This document shows, piece by piece, positions 1 to 11,071 of a DNA stretch of 64,000 nt; within the stretch, counting starts at the first letter, position 1; each line of letters opens with the position of its first letter. The stretch is from the NCBI GenBank assembly GCA_030374765.1, contig JARGXX010000096.1, positions 1,093,147-1,157,146 of the forward strand, given 5' to 3'. This DNA is from Agarophyton chilense (lineage: Eukaryota > Rhodophyta > Florideophyceae > Gracilariales > Gracilariaceae). Both the position numbers and the translations under genes were made by a program. The notes below the pieces were generated by a model. It was not told where the DNA came from and searched no databases. It saw nothing but the letters and a program-made list of their open reading frames with translations.

Positions 1-119
1 TTAGTACCCCCTTGGCACGAGACCGGGAAGTCTGCCAAATCCTGCTCTCCGTCCGTAGAGTACGGAGGTCGATGAATTGGGCTTGGAAGTGTAGGAGCAA
101 CCGTACTACACCGCACGAC

Positions 120-340
120 CGCGCTACTTTCCCGCAAGAGGCTAGCTTGGGTCAACTGGGGGAAGTGTATCTTGACGACAGCCCTCCTTGGGACGCCTCG
201 TAGGGACTAAAAGCGCCGGAATCTGAAGTGCGCAGAGTTAGGTAGGTAATCAAAGCGTAACTCACCTGGAGAGAGTAACCAGGGTCCAGGGGATCATCCT
301 TTAGGGTAGCGGAGGTAGTTTCTCCCGCCAGTGCGCCCGC
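120..340 (+). promoter_or_regulatory. Candidate structured leader RNA of Copia-A copy 1
   Basis: This leader block starts with CGCGCTACTTTCCCGC and ends with GCCAGTGCGCCCGC. It recurs in every Copia-A leader. A diverged form with the same order of motifs sits in the Copia-B leader at 5419-5638. Several short hairpins can be drawn, and their stem sequences differ between families while pairing is kept. A role in packaging, priming or cap-independent translation is inference. Confidence 0.5.
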
Positions 341-717
341 CTACCTCGAGCAAGTCTCGGTAGGTTCAATCAAGAAGTTTCAACCCGAAGTCGAGAAGTT
401 TATCTGTTCCGGGTACGCCTTCTGCCAATGCCCGTGAGTATACTCCAAGCGTGGGAGCAGCCGAGCTCCGCTTGTGATTGCGTACGAGACGCGTCTCGGT
501 GAGCGTTGCAGGCTACGTCAAAAGTCTCCGCGGTCGTCCTCGCTGTCGAACGTTTGAGTTGGGATACTCCGTTCGGGCAAGCTCGGCCACGAATTCATCA
601 CTGCTCGTGGCCCCTTTCTTAAACTTCCCAAGGCATTGAGTCCCTCACTCTGCTTCCCTCTACTAATTAATTTCGTTTGGTTCCGTTCTATCTGCTTCGT
701 GGACAACAGACTGAAAT

Positions 718-3700
718 ATGTCGGTCACGGAAATGGAATCCGAAAGTACTACCGGGATGAAAATCCCTCGTTTTCATGGAACGCGTGGTGATGATTATGC
801 CCTATGGCGCCATCGCCTTCGTGCTGCATGCCGTGTTAAAGGTGTGTGGAACGTTATGGAATCCGAATCTGGATATTCAGCAACTACTGAAGCAACATCG
901 GATACCGCTATTGATAGCGCTCGAATTGTCGCCAAGCGCGAGAAGGCATGTGGAATCATAATATGCGCCTTGGGTGATGCGCCACTTCGTGTGGTCATGG
1001 ATGTCGACGACGACCCGGCGCGCATGCTCGCATTACTTGATGCACGGTATGCGTCCAATCGTACTGTATCCAGAATTGCTGTGCAGACTCAACTATTCCG
1101 TATGGGATACAATGGTCAGAATATGGCAGGCTATGTGGACCAGTACACGGCGTTATTTGCTCAGTTAGAGCGCATGGGGAAGGATGCGGCAGTACCGGAG
1201 TCGCACAAAGCTCCCATGTTACTTGCTTCTATTGATCCCAATTGCACACTGGAGTCTACTGCTGCAGCTCTTCGAAGCAAGGATATCGCTGAGCTTACAT
1301 GGGACTACGTGGCCACGACCCTCATAGATGAATACAACGCGAAACAGGTGTCTGCAAGGCCGTCTGGACGTAGTTCACGTCGCAAGAAGAAGGGCAGGAA
1401 AAAATCTGGTCGACATTCTGAATCGACTAATCGTACCCGCAGTACTGCAAACAACGAAGATGAGGAGTCTGATGGTCACTCCGACATTGAGTCTACTGCT
1501 CGTGCACTTGCTGCCGCCTTGAGATCGTCATCATTTGATCGTTCTGGATCGAGCAATGGACATCATTGCGACTTCTGTGATCGCGATGAACACACACAAG
1601 ATCGTTGCTTTATGAATCCGGACAACCCGGACAACCACTTGCCGCAGAGTATCCTCGATAAACTGTCGCCACAACCCAAGCGAATGGGTGGCAGTAGTGG
1701 TAGAAGCGCCTTGAGCAAGTCTTCTGGAAAGTCTGGCAAAATCGAAATTGCTGGTGCAACTGTGGAAAGGACCACTATAGTTCCGCCGAATGAACTCAGT
1801 ACATACGCAGACAGCGGTGCGACAGTACATTGCTTCCATTCTGTTTGTGCGTTCGTGCCCGGTTCACTTGAACCTGGCGACAAAAGAACAGTGATGCTTG
1901 CCGATAACACATCTGTTGTATCTAAACAACGCGGAGAGGTGATCATTCCTTTGGACAATGCGAACATACGTCTGAGTGATGCCCTACTGACCCCCGCTCT
2001 TGGATACAACTTGGTTTCAACCGGGTGTTTGGCCGACAAAGGTATTGAGTCGCTCTTCGGTCGTCACAGTGTACGTTTGACGCTAGAGTCAAATGGTTTT
2101 GAGGTGGGCATTGGTGATCGTGACAAGGTATCTCGCATGTACACACTGCCTCAACCTTTAGGGCATGCTGGTGTGGAACTTGCGCTTTCGACTAAGTCTA
2201 CGGCCACTCAACTGTGGCACCGACGACTGGCTCACATCAACCAACGTGATCTGCAACATGTACACAAGTACGCAGATGGAGTGCCGCACTTGTGTGACAT
2301 GGAGGAGGTATGCCGAGCATGTGGACTTGGCAAGGCTCATAAGCTTCCATTCCCAGGTCACTTTGAACATGCATCCGCGGTTGGTGACATTGTGCACTCG
2401 GATATTGTAGGTCCTCTGGAAAAGTCTTTTCCGGACAAGTTCCAATATGCATGTACATTCCTCGATGATCACTCACGGTATGTGTTCCTAGGTCTGGTGA
2501 TCCATCGCAGTGCTCTTAGTGATGTGTTTGTGGGTATTGCGGCAAAGTTTAAGCAGCTTGGAGGAGTGGATATCAAAAGTTTGCACTCGGACGGTGCAGA
2601 AGAATATATCGCCCTGCAAGAGAACTTGGCAGCAGAACATGGCCTCACTTCTTTCTCTGCTCCATACACCCCCGAACACAACGCTATAGCTGAGCGCAAC
2701 AATCGTACCATGGTGGAAGCTGCTCGATCGTTGCTGATCCAAGCCGATCTACCAGAATGTTTGTGGCCATATGCGCTGAAACATGTTATCTTTGTGCGTA
2801 ATCGAGTGCAACATTCTACTGTTAACAACAGTCCCTACTTTCTGGTAACTGGAAATAAACCTTTGTTGAAGCACGTGCGTGTGTTTGGATGCACTGCATT
2901 CGTGCTAAGGAGTCCTCGTGGACCCAAGTTCGAGTCTCGTGCACTTGAGGGAGTGTACTTGGAGACTCTTGAGCATGGTGTGTACAAGGTACTCGTCGTT
3001 GATAATGACGGTACTCCGCGTATTATTGAGTCACGACATGTTACTTTTGATGAATCCAAGTTCCCTGGCGCATCATCTCTTGCCAACTACATGGATGATG
3101 AAAGTGCGTCAGATGCTGAATATAGCTCTGATATGGGATTATGTGATAGCATTGATGACGAATCGGATACCTTCTCCGTCGATAATGTTGAGGAGGAGGT
3201 GGTTCATGACGGATCCTCGCACCTGATTCCAGCACTCAGGCAGTCGGAGTCAGACTCCGGCAGCAATGAAGACGATGCACAGGATTCCGAAAGTGATGAC
3301 GAAAGTGCTGCTGATGACCTTGATACATCTGCCAACGCTGATACGGAACCACGCTACCCGCGGCGCACGCGCCGTCAACCTCTGAGGTGGTTCATGGCAG
3401 GGTCTGCTCACTGTACATCGCAAGTCAGAGTCACTACTAGTGATGAGCCCTCACTCAAGGAGGCAATGTCCGCCAGTGCGGAGGAGCGTACCATGTGGCA
3501 AGCAGCCGTCGATGAAGAGTTTTCATCATTGGAGTCGAAGCTAACTTGGAAACCTGATGACTCTCCTGCTTCACAACCACTACCAACTCACGTCATACTG
3601 AAGGTAAAGCGCAATGCTGATGGGTCAGTTGAACGTTTTAAGGCTCGTGTTGTAGCCGGTGGAAACCACCAAACATATGGTCAGGACTACATGGAGACTT

Positions 3701-3884
3701 ATGCACCAGTTGTTTCGTTCTCTTTGGTTCGCATATTCTTGTATCTGACGTTATGCTTGCGCATGTATGTGGTGCAGGTGGATGTGAAGACTGCGTTTCT
3801 CAATGGCGAACTTGAGGAAGATGTGTGGATCATGTCACCTCGAGGTATACCTGGCGTGACTTCACGATGCTTCAAATTGCTCAA
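718..3884 (+). pseudogene. Copia-A copy 1 Gag-Pol, 3' truncated
   Basis: The ATG at 718 follows a 700-base leader and opens the same protein as Copia-A copy 3. Seen in order: Gag; a CX2CX4HX4C zinc knuckle (C-DF-C-DRDE-H-TQDR-C); an aspartic protease DSGA motif; an integrase with an HHCC region and the D/D/E residues in HSDIVGP, HSDGAEEY and IAERNNRT; an acidic linker; and the start of RT (VDVKTAFLNGELEED). The frame has no stop until Copia-B interrupts it after FKLL; it then reads 13 bases into the Copia-B LTR and stops at 3895-3897. The YVDD box and RNase H are lost, so the product could not reverse transcribe. Confidence 0.93.
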
Positions 3885-4571
3885 TGTTGGCTGTTGACCC
3901 TGTGCTGTCACTGAAAAACAAAAGTGCAGGGGAGCATGGGCTGTTTTGGAGGGTGCCCCTGGAAAAGCGCGTATGCGTGTCAGTCGGATCTCAACGTGAA
4001 CTCGGGCTGTGATTGGCTACTGAAAATGTGCACATGCAATGTGGTGTGTACAAGTGGTATGGCACTATTGGGTTTGTCTGTGGTACACGTGTGTACGTGG
4101 TCTACTTGTACTACTGTGCACGCTGTTCAATATGTCCAGCTGGTGTACTATGAACACATCTCACAAGGTGTAACGAATGTACTTGGAGAAGAGACGTGAC
4201 ATGTGTATTACAGGAGACTTGGTGTACTGTGCTGGAACGTGAATGTGTATGGAGGCGGATTGCAAGTAGTGTGTGCTGGCATATTGAATTTGTGCACACG
4301 TCAGTGTAATTATGGGCTGTGCACTGTATATTACCTTGTTGTGCGCTCCGATGAACATTGACTAGGGTTAATGTCATGCTTGAATATGATTGGTAGTATT
4401 GAGTGTCCCCTATTTGTAGTCTAGGGTTTACTTTGAGTTGGAGTCTAGACAGCTGACGTTTTGAAGTAGTATATAAGTGAAAGGTTGAACGCCTCCAAGT
4501 AAATCCAAGCCAGAGCTGGCCAACTTTCCTTTCATCCCTCAACCTTTCCTTCAGGATTTTCCTATCCAACA
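3885..4571 (+). repeat. Copia-B 5' LTR (687 bp)
   Basis: It begins TGTTGG and ends CCAACA, a 6-bp inverted terminal repeat with canonical TG...CA ends. The start is fixed by the break in the Copia-A frame, the end by the adjacent primer site. Related copies lie at 9821, 14194 and, reversed, 31697. Confidence 0.93.
4470..4476 (+). promoter_or_regulatory. TATA box in Copia-B LTR
   Basis: TATATAA lies about 100 bases before the LTR end and is kept in the LTR at 14194-14882. It is the obvious core promoter candidate, placing the RNA start roughly 30 bases downstream. The site is seen; the start site is inferred. Confidence 0.6.
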
Positions 4572-4585
4572 GGTTATGGGCCCAG
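4572..4585 (+). promoter_or_regulatory. Primer-binding site, internal initiator tRNA-Met type
   Basis: GGTTATGGGCCCAG follows the LTR without a gap. It is complementary to the anticodon stem-loop of eukaryotic initiator tRNA-Met (CTGGGCCCATAACC), not to a tRNA 3' end. Drosophila copia is known to prime from the 5' half of this tRNA with the same sequence. Confidence 0.85.
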
Positions 4586-5418
4586 CCCCGCTGGCCTCTG
4601 CCATCTAGTTCGTCTCTCGCCGCTCTCCCGCACCGCCGTTCACCCGTTTCGCTGTTCAATTCTCTTGGTTTCCGCCGTAGTAGCCGTTTCGTCGGGTGTG
4701 TGACCGTATCGTGGGTTGGTGTTGGTTTTTTCTTTCGGTCTTGTGTTCCTCCCTGAGGGCTTTGTGGTGGTAGTGGTTGGACGTTTTTATCGTGATTGTG
4801 GTTGGGTGCTCGTTGTTGCCCGTGTTTGTCGATCGCTATCCGTTTCGTTAAGTCTCCCTCTCTTTCGTTGTTTTGTGGATCCCTGCGTCGTGTTTGCGGG
4901 TTCTGATCTGAGAGGTTGAGGACCGTGTTTGTTGAAGTCTGGGCCTGGAGTTCTTGGCTCAGCATTCGTGTGTGTTTGTGTGTTTGGTCTGCATCATTGC
5001 CTGTGCGACGAGCGGTTGATCCGAGGTACTTTGGGTGATTCCTTGTACTCGAGGACGTTAGCCTGGCGGCTTGAACCAAAGCAGGTGTACTGTCAAGCGG
5101 GTTCCCCACTGGTCCTTTTAGGGCGGATAACAGTGACGGTCGAAAGATCTGGTTGAACTTTGCGGGTGCATTTGTGGACGGGGTGCCGTGGTGCACTGCA
5201 TTTGGCTGGTTGTATGACTTTGTGTGTGAGCCCGACCTTTGTGGTTGGGCACTTGGACTGTTGTGAACAGCATCCATAAGGAGCTTTTGATCCGCAGTAC
5301 GCGGGGAGGCGACGTTTCGAAGGCTGACCTCCTTTCCAGGATCAGGCCGCGTGCGATCTTCATTGATTGCTCGTTAGAAGCGTATCTTGGTGTTGTAGTA
5401 GCTTCGGTTTCGAGGTCG

Positions 5419-5638
5419 CGCTAGTTCTTGAAAGAGGCCAGAGAGGGTCAACTTGGTGAAGGCATATCTTCGGTCATTAACCATCCTCTGGGAGTTTCGT
5501 AAGGAGCAACGCGCCTTCTCCTTGTGACGTGGGAGGAGGTAGACTGCAGAAAACCGTTATCTACCCAGAAGAGCTCTGGGGGCCAGGGGTCCGACCTTTA
5601 GGGACGCGGGTATAGGAAGCCCTGCCAGTGCGCCCGCA
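5419..5638 (+). promoter_or_regulatory. Candidate structured leader RNA of Copia-B
   Basis: This lies in the 1.2-kb leader (4572-5774), which holds no convincing gene. The segment aligns with the Copia-A leader block: shared anchors are GGGTCAACT, CCAGGGG, CCTTTAGGG and GCCAGTGCGCCCGC. Hairpins at 5515-5538, 5564-5580 and 5608-5622 replace differently sequenced hairpins at the same places in Copia-A. Many ATGs precede the Gag start, so ordinary scanning would be hindered. Confidence 0.5.
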
Positions 5639-5774
5639 GAGTATTGTCTGTTCAATCTTGAAGAATTATTTGTCGTTTGTTGTTTTAACTTTGTTGTTGT
5701 TGTCTGTTGTTGATGTTCACTTGTCTGTTGCTGTCAAGCCATCTCTCTCGGCCTCTTGTGACACTTTGCACAAC

Positions 5775-8700
5775 ATGGATTCGTTCAGTGGGGTGAAAAT
5801 CGAAAAGCTGGTTGAGGATAACTTCCACGTATGGAAGCAGAAGATTGAGCTGCTGCTTGCACTCAAGGACCTCGACGGCCACCTCGACTCTGTTAGACCC
5901 ACTGACGAAGATGAGCTGTCGACTTGGAAAAAGAAGGATGCCAAGGCCAGAGCTATTATTGGTCTCACACTCAGTGATGAGCATTTAGATCATGTGCGGG
6001 ACGCCGACAACGCTGCCGATATGTGGAAAGCCATTTGCGATGTGTTCCAACGCAAGACTCTGCTCAACAAAATCAACGCCCGACGGTCCTTCTACTCTGC
6101 CAAGATGCGTGATGATGAGAAAATGCTACAGTTCATCAACCGTGTACGTCATCTGGCATCGGACCTGAAGTGTATGGACGTTGTTGTTGAGGAGGAGGAC
6201 ATCGCTATGGCCATCCTATGCGGACCTCCGGAAAGATTCGAGCACCTCATCGTCGCAATTGATACCACGATTGGCGATCGTCAACTCACTCTAGAGTTTG
6301 TGAAGAGTCGTCTGCTGCAAGAAGAGCAGCGAATGAACGATCGTGCCAAGGAGGAGCCTGGTGGAAGTGAGGCAGCTTTGGTTGGCAGGCAGTCGCGATG
6401 GAAGAACATCGAGTGTCATTATTGTCATAAGAAGGGTCATATCCAGAGGAACTGTTTCAAGAAGCAACGTGATGGGGCTAACAGGAATCAGGTCGGTGCT
6501 GCTCACCCAACTGTCAATACTGAGCTCAGCGATGAGCGAGGTACGGGTGGCAACGACTCTGACTTTGTATGTCTCATTGCTACTGGCTCTGATAAAGCCA
6601 CGAACAGTGACTGGATTGTTGACTCTGGTGCTACTGCCCACATGACTTTTGACGAATCCATGTTCCAAACATATGATAGTAAGGTGTCTTCTGGCGTTAG
6701 CATCGGTAATGATTCCAAACTAGAGTCTGTTGGTCACGGTAGTGTGGATCTTGATCTGATTGTGGAAGGGTCCAAACGAAAGTGCCAGCTGAAGCAAGTT
6801 GTTCATGTACCGAATTTAAGGTACCATTTGCTTTCTGTATCGGCGATTTGTGATCTGGGGTGCAAAGTAGTGTTTGAAAAAGAGAAGGTATGTGTATACA
6901 AGGGGTTAAAAGTGGTTGCCTTGGGGCGCCGCGTCAAAGGCCTATACTACCTTTGCACTGCTGCACACCAGTGTACAGATGTAAACAGCGCACTTGTGTC
7001 GGACTTGTCACTATGGCATGCTCGAATGGCTCATGTGAATGTGGATGGTATCAAGCATATGGCTCGAAACAAGGTTGTGTCAGGGCTCAATGTAGACGTT
7101 GCGCAGGATTCAGATGTGTGTGGCTCATGCGTAGTAGGAAAAGCAACCCGTGCTCCGACTCCCAAGCAAGGGGGGGAACGAGCAAAACACGTACTGGAAC
7201 TTGTTCACTCCGATGTGTCAGGTCCAGTAAGTGTGAAATCCTTGGGAGGCTCGCACTACTTCGTCACATTCATCGATGATCACAGTCGTTTCTGCTTCTT
7301 CTACATGCTCAAAACTAAGGATGAGGTGTTCCAGATGTTCCTAAGGTGGCTCAAGTTTGTTCAAAACCAAACTGGCAGACAAGTGAAAACCATCACCGCA
7401 CGTGACAGTGTGCTCAAAGCATTGCGCACTGACAACGGTGGTGAATATCTGTCACATCGTTTCACCAAAGAACTTGAACGTCACGGTATTGAGCATCAGC
7501 GAACTGTGCCTTACAATCCTCAGCAGAATGGACTTGCCGAACGGTTCAACCGCACACTCATGCACTTGGTCAGATCGATGTTATGTCACAAGAAATTGCC
7601 AAAGCACTTTTGGGCTGAGGCACTGAATGTTGCATTGTATGTGCGCAACCGTGTGACTTGCAAAGCTCTTCCAAGTAGTGTGACACCATATGAACTGTGG
7701 CATGGTCAGAAGCCTGATGTGAGCAACCTGCGTGTGTTTGGGAGTGGATGCTGGCACAAGGTTGTGGATCATAAGCTGAAGAAGCTAGAGGAGCGTGGTG
7801 TGGAAGCTATCTTTATTGGGTACACCCCAGGGTTTCACGGATACAAGTTGTGGGACTCTGAAAAGAAAAAGGTGATTGTGTCAAGAGATGTACGGTTTGA
7901 TGAGTTTTCGGGCTCAGACAACCAGTTTAGCTATGAGGAAGAGGACTACGCAGACATTGACTTTAGTAATATGTCTAGTCCACATGATACCTCTACATCT
8001 GACACATCTAGTGGACCCAGCGATGATGACCCTTCTGCGCCTTTGCCTGACTCTGATGATGCTTCTGACAGCTCTGTTGATGATTCCGCAGCTGATACAC
8101 CAGTTGAGCCTGTAGTGCATGAGACACAACCTGTTCGTAGGTCCACGCGTGAACGTAGGAAGCCGAGCTCATGGTGGCGTGCAACTGCTCTACTCACTGC
8201 CAGTGATGACACCCCGTCGTCATATGATGATGCTGTGTCACGTCCTGATTCCGAAGCATGGAAGAAGGCAATGAAGAGTGAGTACCAGTCACTAATTGAG
8301 CATGACACATGGGACTTAGTGCCAAGGCCAGCAGACAGCAACGTGATTTCGTCCAAGTGGGTGTATGTGCAGAAGTATGAAGCAGCACCATCTGGTGAAC
8401 CAACTATCAGGTACAAGGCTCGTATGGTTGCTAGAGGATTCCTGCAGATCGAGGGTGTTGACTTTTCTGAAACATATGCACCTGTTGTTAAGTTTACCTC
8501 GATCAGGATGATTCTGTCAGTGACTGCTGTACGAGACTTTCATTTGCACCAGATGGATGTGAAAACAGCTTTTCTGAACGGTGACCTTGAGGAGACAGTG
8601 TACATGGAGCAGCCAACAGGTTTTGTGCAGCAAGGTAACGAGGATCTGGTGTGTCGTTTGAAGAAAGCCATCTATGGGCTACGACAGGCACCCAGACAGT

Positions 8701-9800
8701 GGCATGCAAAGATATACTCGTTCCTTGTTGAGGAGATGCAGTTGACGCCAAATGACGCAGATGAGTGTGTGTACAGCGGAAAGATACTGGGATTTGTTGT
8801 TCTGATTGCTCTATACGTTGATGACTTGCTTATTGCAAGTCCGAGCATGAAGACAATGGATCGTGTAAAGGCAGAGCTGTCGTCTCGGTTCCACATGAAA
8901 GACCTCTATCAAGCTCGCATGGTACTCGGATTCGAGATCCACCGTGACAGAGTTAAGCGAGAGTTGTATCTGACTCAGTCTGCGTACACACAAAAGGTCT
9001 TGGAACGTTTTGGCATGCACCAGTCCAAACCAGTTGACACTCCAATGGAAGTTGGCATGGACCTGTCTGCGATTCAGGATGTACTCAGGGAGGTGCCGTA
9101 CCGTCAGGCAATTGGCTGTCTCATGTACTTGTCTGTAGGAACTCGTCCAGATATCTCATACGCGGTGTCCAAACTTGCCAAGTATGTTGAGAAACCTGGA
9201 GAGATTCACTGGAAGGCAGTCAAACGTGTGCTTCGCTATCTCAACGGTACTTGTACATTTGGTCTCACCTACGGCTTAAACACCGATTTGGCACTTCAAG
9301 GCTACGTGGACTCTGACTGGGCAGGCGATGTTGCAAACCGCAAGTCTACCAGTGGGTACTTGTTCATGATGGCTGGAGGTCCTGTGTCATGGTGTTCACG
9401 TCAGCAAGAAGTGGTTGCACTGTCTAGTGCTGAAGCTGAGTATGTGAGTCTGTGCAGTGGTTCCAAAGAGGCCATCTGGCTTAGGCGTTTGTGGAATGGC
9501 ATCGGCATAGTCATTGGAGTAGAAGTGGACGATTCGGTAAAGTTGCTTGTTGAACCAACGCCTGTATATGTTGACAACCAAGGGTGCATTGACCTTGCCC
9601 GAAATGGCGTTGTGAACAAGCGTACCAAGCATATCGACATTCGTTTTCACTTTACTCGAGAAGCTCTACGTGACAAGTCGATTGTGTTGTTCTACTGCCC
9701 TACCGATTGTATGACAGCCGATATGCTCAACAAACCACTTTGCCGTGTGAAGCACGAGAGGTTCCGTGAAGACAGTGGCGTCCGACACCTAGACCTTTGA
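5775..9800 (+). CDS. Copia-B Gag-Pol polyprotein, intact
   Basis: One open frame of 1341 codons. I start it at the ATG at 5775 (MDSFSGVKIEKL), which matches Copia Gag N-termini; the frame is open further upstream only from a GTG. Visible domains: Gag; zinc knuckle C214-HY-C217-HKKG-H222-IQRN-C227; protease D283-S-G-A; integrase with the HHCC region from H415 and catalytic D480, D553 and E589 (35 residues between the last two); an acidic linker; RT with VKTAFLNG and YVDD near 1014; and RNase H with catalytic D near 1179, ending in AKHID-like motifs (KHIDIRFHF). All key residues are present, so it could code for active enzymes. The stop at 9798-9800 lies 20 bases before the 3' LTR. Confidence 0.96.
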   Translation: MDSFSGVKIEKLVEDNFHVWKQKIELLLALKDLDGHLDSVRPTDEDELSTWKKKDAKARAIIGLTLSDEHLDHVRDADNAADMWKAICDVFQRKTLLNKINARRSFYSAKMRDDEKMLQFINRVRHLASDLKCMDVVVEEEDIAMAILCGPPERFEHLIVAIDTTIGDRQLTLEFVKSRLLQEEQRMNDRAKEEPGGSEAALVGRQSRWKNIECHYCHKKGHIQRNCFKKQRDGANRNQVGAAHPTVNTELSDERGTGGNDSDFVCLIATGSDKATNSDWIVDSGATAHMTFDESMFQTYDSKVSSGVSIGNDSKLESVGHGSVDLDLIVEGSKRKCQLKQVVHVPNLRYHLLSVSAICDLGCKVVFEKEKVCVYKGLKVVALGRRVKGLYYLCTAAHQCTDVNSALVSDLSLWHARMAHVNVDGIKHMARNKVVSGLNVDVAQDSDVCGSCVVGKATRAPTPKQGGERAKHVLELVHSDVSGPVSVKSLGGSHYFVTFIDDHSRFCFFYMLKTKDEVFQMFLRWLKFVQNQTGRQVKTITARDSVLKALRTDNGGEYLSHRFTKELERHGIEHQRTVPYNPQQNGLAERFNRTLMHLVRSMLCHKKLPKHFWAEALNVALYVRNRVTCKALPSSVTPYELWHGQKPDVSNLRVFGSGCWHKVVDHKLKKLEERGVEAIFIGYTPGFHGYKLWDSEKKKVIVSRDVRFDEFSGSDNQFSYEEEDYADIDFSNMSSPHDTSTSDTSSGPSDDDPSAPLPDSDDASDSSVDDSAADTPVEPVVHETQPVRRSTRERRKPSSWWRATALLTASDDTPSSYDDAVSRPDSEAWKKAMKSEYQSLIEHDTWDLVPRPADSNVISSKWVYVQKYEAAPSGEPTIRYKARMVARGFLQIEGVDFSETYAPVVKFTSIRMILSVTAVRDFHLHQMDVKTAFLNGDLEETVYMEQPTGFVQQGNEDLVCRLKKAIYGLRQAPRQWHAKIYSFLVEEMQLTPNDADECVYSGKILGFVVLIALYVDDLLIASPSMKTMDRVKAELSSRFHMKDLYQARMVLGFEIHRDRVKRELYLTQSAYTQKVLERFGMHQSKPVDTPMEVGMDLSAIQDVLREVPYRQAIGCLMYLSVGTRPDISYAVSKLAKYVEKPGEIHWKAVKRVLRYLNGTCTFGLTYGLNTDLALQGYVDSDWAGDVANRKSTSGYLFMMAGGPVSWCSRQQEVVALSSAEAEYVSLCSGSKEAIWLRRLWNGIGIVIGVEVDDSVKLLVEPTPVYVDNQGCIDLARNGVVNKRTKHIDIRFHFTREALRDKSIVLFYCPTDCMTADMLNKPLCRVKHERFREDSGVRHLDL

Positions 9801-9810
9801 AGTCAGTGAC

Positions 9811-9820
9811 AGAGGGGGAG
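9811..9820 (+). promoter_or_regulatory. Polypurine tract of Copia-B
   Basis: AGAGGGGGAG abuts the TGTTGG start of the 3' LTR, the expected place and composition for the plus-strand primer. Confidence 0.85.
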
Positions 9821-10384
9821 TGTTGGCTGTTGACCCTGTGCTGTCACTGAAAAACAAAAGTGCAGGGGAGCATGGGCTGTTTTGGAGGGTGCCCCTGGAA
9901 AAGCGCATATGCGTGTCAGTCGGATCTCAACGTGAACTCGGGCTGTGATTGGCTACTGAAAATGTGCACATGCAATGTGGTGTGTACAAGTGGTATGGCA
10001 CTCTTGGGATTTTCTGGAGTACACGTGTGTACGTGGTCTACTTGTACTATTGTGCACGCTGTTCAGGGTGTCCAGCTGGTGTACTATGTACACGTCTCAC
10101 AAGGTGTAACGAATGTACTTGGAGAAGAGACGTGACATGTGTATCACAGAAGACTTGGTGTACTGTGCTGGAAGGTCAACGTGTATGGAGGCGGATTGCA
10201 AGAAGCGTGTGCTGGCATATTGAATTTGTGCACACGTCAGCGTAATTATGGGCTGTGCACTGTTATATTGCCTTGTTGTGTGCTGCAATGAGCTTTGGCT
10301 AGGGTTAATGTTGTGCTTGAATATGATTGGTAGTATTGGGTGTCTTTGCTTTGTAGTCTAGGGTTTACTCTGGGTTGGCATCTA
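9821..10384 (+). repeat. Copia-B 3' LTR, first 564 bp
   Basis: It matches the 5' LTR with scattered substitutions and stops at ggcatcta, where a Copia-A LTR begins. The last 120 bases or so, including the TATA box, are missing. Its continuation is not found to the right of Copia-A copy 2, which points to later rearrangement. Confidence 0.9.
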
Positions 10385-11057
10385 TGTTGAGATTTGGTCG
10401 ACTCTGCCCCCAAGCCCTTTGGAGTGTTGGAAATATTGGAAAACAAAAAGTGGATTTAAGCATGGGCACTTTTGGGCACCCTCCGCGGAAAAACGCATAT
10501 GCGCCTCATCTCAATCTCAACGTGAAACGGCCATCTGATTGGCTACTGCAAATGCCCTCATGCAACGTGGTATGGACAAGTGGTCTGGTTCTAATGGGGC
10601 GTGTTGGGGCTTCGGCCCAAGTGGAGCGATTTGATTGGACGAGAGCGCTGAATGAGCACGGGCTCTGCAGTTGGAAAGAATGGGCGAATGTGGGCTGGAT
10701 ACGGGGTTTGGCCGTAACAGCCGAATCTGGGCTGCGCGGGGTGGTTGGCACTGGCGCACCACTTTGGATGATTTTTTGAGTTTCTATTTGATATGCTTCA
10801 TGTTTGAAATTGTTTTGGCGCGCAACTCCTCGTCGCACAGTGGCAAGGTGTGAGACGTGGGTGACCCGCCTACGGTCAGCACCGGCGGCGGAAGTGCGTG
10901 CGAAGTAGATATAGTTTTCAGTGACGGTCGCCAACGATCGAAGTAAATTGTCAAGGCTGACTACCTTCCTTTGTTTCTCTTCTTTTATTTTTCTCTTCTT
11001 CTCGTCTTTTCCCCCTCTTCTTCCTTTTCCTTTACTTAACCTGCGCTCACGTTGTGA
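10385..11057 (+). repeat. Copia-A copy 2 5' LTR (673 bp)
   Basis: It starts TGTTGAGATTTGG and ends CACGTTGTGA. Length and ends agree with the other Copia-A LTRs. It carries the CT-rich stretch near its 3' end that is typical of the family. Confidence 0.92.
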
Positions 11058-11071
11058 GGTTATGGGCCCAG
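11058..11071 (+). promoter_or_regulatory. Primer-binding site of Copia-A copy 2
   Basis: GGTTATGGGCCCAG is identical to the Copia-B site, so both families use the internal initiator tRNA-Met sequence. Confidence 0.82.

Larger units (their letters stand above)
1..3884 (+). mobile_element. Copia-A copy 1, Ty1/Copia retrotransposon, truncated at both ends
   Basis: The window opens inside the untranslated leader of a Copia-A element; base 1 matches the leader of copy 2 at about 11253 and of copy 3 at about 21390. The 5' LTR lies outside the window. The element is cut at 3884/3885 by Copia-B, directly after the short sequence ctcaa (3880-3884), which should be the Copia-B target site. The rest of RT, RNase H and the 3' LTR of this copy are not found in the window, so they were deleted or moved by later rearrangement. 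Confidence 0.9.
3885..10384 (+). mobile_element. Copia-B copy 1, Ty1/Copia element, 3' LTR interrupted
   Basis: The element runs from an LTR starting TGTTGGCTG, through primer site, long leader, one Gag-Pol ORF and polypurine tract, to a second LTR. That LTR is broken at 10384/10385 by Copia-A copy 2. Domain order is Gag, PR, IN, RT, RNase H, which defines Ty1/Copia. The two LTRs differ at many positions by eye, so this insertion is older than Copia-A copy 3, yet its coding frame is still open. Confidence 0.93.

Noticed and set aside
12-203. A 63-codon ORF in the Copia-A leader
   Set aside because: It starts at TTG, its reading frame is disrupted in copy 2, and the region is better explained as leader RNA.
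2469-2828. Minus-strand ORFs of 79-158 codons opposite Copia-A gag-pol, repeated in each copy
   Set aside because: They are shadows of a conserved plus-strand coding frame and carry no domain. Their repetition follows from the repeated element.
718-3884. Copia-A copy 1 as a functional gene
   Set aside because: The long open frame is cut in RT by Copia-B, so it is a truncated retrotransposon and not a host gene.
4111-5277. A 388-codon minus-strand ORF across the Copia-B 5' LTR and leader
   Set aside because: It crosses the LTR border and primer site, has low-complexity composition, and is not kept as a frame in the other Copia-B LTR copies. It looks like chance.
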